Shown here piece by piece: positions 41,966-46,577 of a stretch of 46,577 nucleotides of DNA. The DNA lies in assembly GCA_947084925.1 (NCBI GenBank), contig CAMTUJ010000018.1, positions 1 to 46,577 of the forward strand, written 5' to 3'. The stretch is from JAGPUQ01 sp947084925 (GTDB taxonomy: Bacteria > Pseudomonadota > Gammaproteobacteria > Pseudomonadales > Porticoccaceae). The notes under the pieces are model-generated. The model saw only the letters and a program-made list of their open reading frames with translations, ran no database searches and was not told the DNA's origin. Numbering within the stretch: the stretch's first letter is position 1; every line of letters begins with the position of its first letter. Position numbers and translations under genes: made by a program.

Positions 41966-43225
41966 ATGAACCAGAAACTGTTTTCTCTTTCCCTGCTGTT
42001 CGCCTTGCCGCTGTGGCTGGGCGCTTGCGATGCCGGAAAAAACCCGAAGAGTGAAACCGCGCACGGCGAAAAGAATACAGTCGCTGCCGTCGTCAAAGGT
42101 CCGCACGGCGGGCGTATGCTCACCGACGGTGACTTTGCCCTCGAACTCGCCATTTTCGAACGCGGCGTCCCGCCGGAATTCCGGCTTTATCCGCGGCAGG
42201 CGGGCAAGCCGTTGCCGTTGGCCGAAGTGCAGGCGAGGGTCGAGCTGCGTCGCATCGATGGCCTGCCGGGCGGCGTGATCGACGAACACGTTTTCGCGCC
42301 GAAAGACGATTACCTGCTGAGTCCCGCTGAAGTCTACGAGCCGCATTCATTTGCGGTGAAGGTAACCGCGACCCATGCCGGCAAGACTCATGAGTGGCAT
42401 TACGACTCGCCGGAAGGCGCGGTGGTCATCGCCGCGGACATGGTCGCTGCCGCCGGCATGGAGACCGCGCCGGTCGGCGGCGGCGTGCTGCGCGAAACCC
42501 TCGCCCTCTACGGCAGCATCGAGCCCAATCCGGAGCGGCTGCGCGACGTGACCGCGCGCTTTCCCGGCATTGTGCGCAGCGTCGCCGTTCGGGTTGGCGA
42601 TGGCGTCCGCGCGGGACAGACGCTCGCCACCATCGAGAGCAACGAGAGCTTGCAGGTGTATACGGTGACGGCGCCGATTGCCGGCACCATCGCCGCGCGC
42701 GCGATCAATCCCGGCGAATCCGCCGGCGCCGCGCCGCTGTTCGGCATCGCCGATTTCTCCAGCGTACAAGCGGAGCTGAATGTTTTTCCGCGCGACCGCA
42801 ACCGCCTGAGCAACGGTCAGGCGGTCGCGGTCGCGGCGGCGGATGGCGTGGCGCACGGCGTTGGCCGGATTGGCTATGTCGCGCCGGTCGGCACCGGCAA
42901 CCAGGCGCTGACCGCCCGCGTGGTGCTCGATAACCAGGATGGGCGCTGGACACCCGGGCAGTTCGTCAACGCCCATGTCACCGTCGGCGAGACCCCGGTG
43001 TCACTGGTGGTGCCGGTTGCCGCGCTGCAATCCTTCCGCGACTGGGATGTGGTGTTTGTGGCCGACGACGACCATTTTCAGGCGCAGCCCGTGGCGCTGG
43101 GCCGCAATGACGGAGTGAACGTCGAAGTGCTGAGCGGCCTCAAGCCCGGTGCCCGCATCGTGATCGCCAACTCCTATCTGGTGAAGGCGGACATCGAAAA
43201 GTCCGGCGCTTCGCACGATCACTAG
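41966..43225 (+). CDS. czcB: CzcB-like periplasmic adaptor of the metal efflux pump
   Basis: 419-residue membrane-fusion lipoprotein (lipobox LGAC, C21). An extra N-terminal domain (about residues 40-150, starting KGPHGGRMLTDGDFALELAIFE) precedes the lipoyl/hairpin and barrel domains (TARFPGIVRSVAVRVGDGVRAGQTLATIESNESLQVY...). The extra domain is found in a subset of CzcB proteins and may bind metal. The start is ATG 41966. The C-terminus ends ...SGASHDH, giving two more histidines. Confidence 0.9.
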   Translation: MNQKLFSLSLLFALPLWLGACDAGKNPKSETAHGEKNTVAAVVKGPHGGRMLTDGDFALELAIFERGVPPEFRLYPRQAGKPLPLAEVQARVELRRIDGLPGGVIDEHVFAPKDDYLLSPAEVYEPHSFAVKVTATHAGKTHEWHYDSPEGAVVIAADMVAAAGMETAPVGGGVLRETLALYGSIEPNPERLRDVTARFPGIVRSVAVRVGDGVRAGQTLATIESNESLQVYTVTAPIAGTIAARAINPGESAGAAPLFGIADFSSVQAELNVFPRDRNRLSNGQAVAVAAADGVAHGVGRIGYVAPVGTGNQALTARVVLDNQDGRWTPGQFVNAHVTVGETPVSLVVPVAALQSFRDWDVVFVADDDHFQAQPVALGRNDGVNVEVLSGLKPGARIVIANSYLVKADIEKSGASHDH

Positions 43226-43234
43226 GATCAGACC

Positions 43235-46200
43235 ATGATTGAACACATGCTGCGTTTTTCAATTCGCCAGCGCTGGCTGGTGCTGGCCGCGGCACTGATC
43301 GTGGCCGCTTTCGGCGTCTACAATTTTTTTCGTCTGCCCATCGATGCGGTGCCGGACATCACCAACGTCCAGGTGCAGATCAATACCGAAGCGCCCGGAT
43401 ATTCGCCGCTGGAAGCCGAGCAGCGCGTGACCTATCTGGTCGAAAACGCGATGGCGGGCCTGCCCGGTCTGGAATACACCCGCTCGCTGTCGCGCTACGG
43501 TCTGTCGCAGGTGACGGTGGTGTTCCGGGACGGCACCGATATTTATTTTGCGCGCCAGCTCGTCGGTGAGCGCGTCCAGCAGGTGAAGAGTCAGTTGCCG
43601 ACCGGACTGGAGCCGAGCCTGGGGCCGATTGCGACCGGCCTCGGCGAAATCTTCATGTTCACCGTGGACCGCGCGCAAGATGCGCGCGCGGCGGACGGCA
43701 CGGCGCTCACCGCGTTCGATCTGCACGACGCCATGCGCTGGATCGTGCGCCCGCAGTTGGCGAAGGTGCCGGGAGTGACCGAAGTCAACAGCATCGGCGG
43801 CCAGGAACGCCAGGTGGTGGTGGCGCCGCTTCCCGCCCGCCTGCTGGCTTATGGCCTGACGCTCGACGACGTGACGACGGCGCTCGCCAACAACAATGCC
43901 AGCCGGGGCGCGGGCTATATCGAGCGCAACGGCGCCCAGTATCTGATCCGCTCACCGGGTCAGGTGACCAGTCTCGACGATGTGCGCCGGGTGGTGGTGA
44001 CCATCATCAACGGCGCACCCCTGACCCTGGGCGAAGTCGCCGAGATCGGCTGGGGCGGGGCGCTGCGCACCGGGGCCGCCACCATGGACGGCGAGGAGGT
44101 GGTGTTAGGCACGGTCTTCATGCTGGTGGGAGAAAACTCCCGCACGGTGTCCCGCGCCGTGGCGGCGAAGCTCGAAACCATCCAGAAGAGTCTGCCGCCC
44201 GGGATCGAGGCCCGCGCCGTCTACGACCGCACCACGCTGGTCGACAGGACGCTCGACACCGTCACGAAAAACCTGCTGGAAGGCGCCCTGCTGGTGGTGG
44301 TGGTGCTGTTCGCGCTGTTGGGCAATCTGCGCGCGGCGCTGATTACCGCGGCGGTGATTCCGCTGGCGATGCTCGCCACGATTTCCGGCATGGTGCACAA
44401 CCAGGTCAGCGCCAACCTGATGTCGCTCGGCGCGCTCGATTTCGGTCTGATCGTCGATGGCGCCGTCATCATTGTCGAAAACTGCGTTCGCCGGCTCGCC
44501 GAGGCACAGCGGGGCAATGCCGCGCTGACCCTGAAGGAGCGGCTCGCAACGGTGTACGAATCCACCAGCGAAGTGATCCGCCCGAGCCTGTTCGGGGTCG
44601 GCATCATCACGGCGGTCTACATTCCGCTGTTCGCGCTGACCGGCGTGGAAGGCAAGATGTTCCATCCCATGGCGGCAACCGTGGTGATGGCGCTGGTGGC
44701 GGCACTGGTGCTCGCGTTCACCTTCGTACCGGCGGCGGTGGCGCTGCTGCTGAGTGGAAAAATCTCCGAGCGCCAAAACCCGGTCCTGCGCGTTGCCGCC
44801 AGCGCTTATGCCCCGCTGCTGCGCGCCGCACTGAAAGGGCGCGTGGTGCTGACCATCGCCGCGGCAACCCTGGTGGTGGCGTGCGGACTGTTGGCCGCGC
44901 GCATGGGCAGTGAATTCATTCCGAGTCTGGATGAAGGCGATATCGCGCTGCATGCCCTGCGCATTCCCGGCACCTCGCTCGGGCAGGCGGTGGGAATGCA
45001 ACAAGTCCTGGAAGCGGAAATCAAAAAACTGCCGGAAGTGGAGCGAGTCTTCGCCAAGCTGGGCACGGCGGAGGTGGCGACCGATCCGATGCCGCCGTCG
45101 GTTGCCGATACCTTTGTGATACTCAAACCTCGCGCGCAATGGCCCGATCCGCGCAAGCCGAAGGCGCAGGTGGTCGCGGACCTGGAGGCCACCGTCACGC
45201 GCGTCCCGGGCAATAATTACGAATTCACGCAACCGATCCAGATGCGTTTCAACGAACTCATCTCCGGCGTGCGCTCCGATCTCGCGGTGAAGGTGTATGG
45301 CGATGATCTGGATGTCCTCAACCAGGCCGCGGAACAGGTGGAGGCGGTACTGTCCCGGGTTCCCGGCGCGGCCGATGTGAAAACCGAGCAGACCACCGGA
45401 CTTCCGGTCATGACCATCACGCCGCGCCGGGCGCTGCTGGCGCGCTACGGGATCTCGGTCGCGGATGTGCAGGCGGTGGCCGCCACTGCCTTTGGCGGCA
45501 GCGCCGCCGGCACGCTGTTTCAGGGTGACCGTCGCTTCCAGATCGTGGTGCGCCTGCCCGACGCCCTGCGCGCCGATCCGCGCACTTTGGAGCAGATCAC
45601 GGTGCCGTTGCCCAACGGCGGCTATGTGCCGCTGCGGGAAGTGGCCGACGTGGCCATCGCGCCCGGCCCCAATCAGATCAACCGCGAGCAGGGCAAACGC
45701 CGGGTGGTGGTCACCGCCAACGTGCGCGGACGCGATCTCGGCAGTTTCGTGGCCGAGGTACGGCAGCGGGTAGACGGTCAGGTGGATCTGCCCGCGGGCT
45801 ACTGGCTGGACTATGGCGGTACCTTCGAGCAGCTGCAATCCGCGTCAAAGCGCCTGTCCGTGGTGGTGCCGGTGACGCTGGCGGTGATCCTGGGCCTGCT
45901 GTTGCTGGCGTTTGGTTCGCTGCGCGATGCACTGGTGATCTTCAGCGGCGTGCCTCTGGCGTTGACCGGGGGAGTGCTGGCGCTGTGGCTGCGCGATATT
46001 CCCCTGTCGATCTCGGCGGGCGTGGGCTTTATCGCGCTGTCCGGTGTCGCGGTGCTCAATGGTCTGGTGATGGTCAGCTTCATTCGCGGCCTGCGCAGGG
46101 ACGGCCGCGGGCTGGACGAAGCGATCATCGAGGGTGCATTGACACGCCTGCGTCCGGTGCTGATGACGGCGCTGGTGGCGGGGCTGGGCTTCGTGCCCAT

Positions 46201-46381
46201 GGCGTTCAATACCGGTATCGGAAGCGAAGTTCAACGCCCGCTGGCGACGGTGGTGATCGGCGGCATCATCTCGTCCACGTTGCTGACGCTGCTGATACTG
46301 CCGGGTCTGTATCGCATGGCATGGCGCACTGAACGCGACGTCGGCCCGGCCGCCGTCGGCGCAATGGAATCCCGTTCATGA
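43235..46381 (+). CDS. czcA: CzcA-like Co/Zn/Cd RND efflux permease
   Basis: 1048-residue inner-membrane pump of the heavy-metal RND family. The fourth membrane helix has ALDFGLIVDGAVIIVEN with D402, D408 and E415, the residues of the HME1 (Co/Zn/Cd) class, so it should export zinc and related ions. The N-terminus MIEHMLRFSIRQRWLVLAAALIVAAFGVYNF and the AGVGFIALSGVAVLNGLVMVSFI region are typical. AGGA precedes ATG 43235 by 7 nt. It ends the operon. Confidence 0.95.
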   Translation: MIEHMLRFSIRQRWLVLAAALIVAAFGVYNFFRLPIDAVPDITNVQVQINTEAPGYSPLEAEQRVTYLVENAMAGLPGLEYTRSLSRYGLSQVTVVFRDGTDIYFARQLVGERVQQVKSQLPTGLEPSLGPIATGLGEIFMFTVDRAQDARAADGTALTAFDLHDAMRWIVRPQLAKVPGVTEVNSIGGQERQVVVAPLPARLLAYGLTLDDVTTALANNNASRGAGYIERNGAQYLIRSPGQVTSLDDVRRVVVTIINGAPLTLGEVAEIGWGGALRTGAATMDGEEVVLGTVFMLVGENSRTVSRAVAAKLETIQKSLPPGIEARAVYDRTTLVDRTLDTVTKNLLEGALLVVVVLFALLGNLRAALITAAVIPLAMLATISGMVHNQVSANLMSLGALDFGLIVDGAVIIVENCVRRLAEAQRGNAALTLKERLATVYESTSEVIRPSLFGVGIITAVYIPLFALTGVEGKMFHPMAATVVMALVAALVLAFTFVPAAVALLLSGKISERQNPVLRVAASAYAPLLRAALKGRVVLTIAAATLVVACGLLAARMGSEFIPSLDEGDIALHALRIPGTSLGQAVGMQQVLEAEIKKLPEVERVFAKLGTAEVATDPMPPSVADTFVILKPRAQWPDPRKPKAQVVADLEATVTRVPGNNYEFTQPIQMRFNELISGVRSDLAVKVYGDDLDVLNQAAEQVEAVLSRVPGAADVKTEQTTGLPVMTITPRRALLARYGISVADVQAVAATAFGGSAAGTLFQGDRRFQIVVRLPDALRADPRTLEQITVPLPNGGYVPLREVADVAIAPGPNQINREQGKRRVVVTANVRGRDLGSFVAEVRQRVDGQVDLPAGYWLDYGGTFEQLQSASKRLSVVVPVTLAVILGLLLLAFGSLRDALVIFSGVPLALTGGVLALWLRDIPLSISAGVGFIALSGVAVLNGLVMVSFIRGLRRDGRGLDEAIIEGALTRLRPVLMTALVAGLGFVPMAFNTGIGSEVQRPLATVVIGGIISSTLLTLLILPGLYRMAWRTERDVGPAAVGAMESRS

Positions 46382-46437
46382 AACGGTTTGAGGCGTGCGC
46401 GGAATAACGCTTGGTCCGGAGATATCGCGGTAACTGG

Positions 46438-46577
46438 ATTCCCGCTTTCGCGGGAATGACGTGACGTTCACCGGAATGACGGTGGTCGGGTCCCGTCACC
46501 CCGGCCTGCGCCGGGGTCCAGGCGCCGCCGGAGCCGGCGCGGGAATGACGTGACGTTCACGGGATGATGGTGGTCGG
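46438..46577. repeat. REP-like array, locus 3, running off the window
   Basis: Hairpin ATTCCCGC-TTTC-GCGGGAAT (46438-46457) and a second (ACCCCGGC-CTGC-GCCGGGGT, 46498-46517) alternate with a 38-bp direct repeat (46452-46489 and 46541-46577, near-identical, containing TGACGTTCAC). The array continues beyond the right edge. Confidence 0.75.

Noticed and set aside
1..46577. CRISPR arrays, rRNA or tRNA genes, phage genes
   Set aside because: I found no regularly spaced repeats, RNA gene sequence or phage structural genes; the palindromes present are REP-like or operator-like.

Overview
The window is GC-rich proteobacterial chromosomal DNA, most likely gammaproteobacterial. The gene order murJ-ribF-ileS-lspA-fkpB-ispH, the complete Na+-translocating NADH:quinone reductase operon (nqrABCDEF-apbE-nqrM) and lolCDE all fit that, but this is an inference from gene content and no marker gene confirms it. 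Genes are densely packed, with many ATGA-type overlaps. There are no rRNA or tRNA genes and no CRISPR array.

The left third (1 to about 13.8 kb) is accessory and scarred. After the tail of a class III CoA-transferase and about 0.9 kb without a recognisable gene comes a zinc-starvation cluster: a Zur-type Fur-family regulator, a promoter carrying two copies of one palindrome, a ZIP permease, a second phosphoribosyl-AMP cyclohydrolase (HisI paralog) with a changed zinc-ligand position, a COG0523 GTPase, an outer-membrane porin, and a zinc ABC binding protein and permease (znuA, znuB) without the ATPase znuC. It ends abruptly in debris on the other strand: fragments of an MFS pump, an RND pump and an IS256-type transposase. 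Next is a second metal-uptake operon, tonB-exbB-exbD and a FecA-like TonB-dependent receptor, behind a perfect Fur-family-like palindrome. A broken EAL-domain gene and a truncated IS5-type element follow.

The middle (13.8 to 26.8 kb) is an energy and redox block: a long-form glyceraldehyde-3-phosphate dehydrogenase whose reading frame is open into the IS remnant, split-subunit proton-translocating transhydrogenase (pntAA, pntAB, pntB), an unknown lipoprotein, and the full Nqr operon with its flavin transferase and maturation factor. Together these link NAD(P)H balance to proton and sodium gradients.

The right part (26.8 to 38.7 kb) is core envelope and housekeeping: lipoprotein export (lolCDE), a DUF2062 membrane protein, the lipid II flippase murJ, ribF, ileS, the signal peptidase lspA, a prolyl isomerase and ispH. 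The last 8 kb is a metal-efflux island: a DMT permease with a histidine-rich tail, a CzcI-like protein and a czcCBA pump of the Co/Zn/Cd class. REP-like palindromes lie before, within and after this island. The window therefore holds both zinc import under starvation and zinc export under excess.
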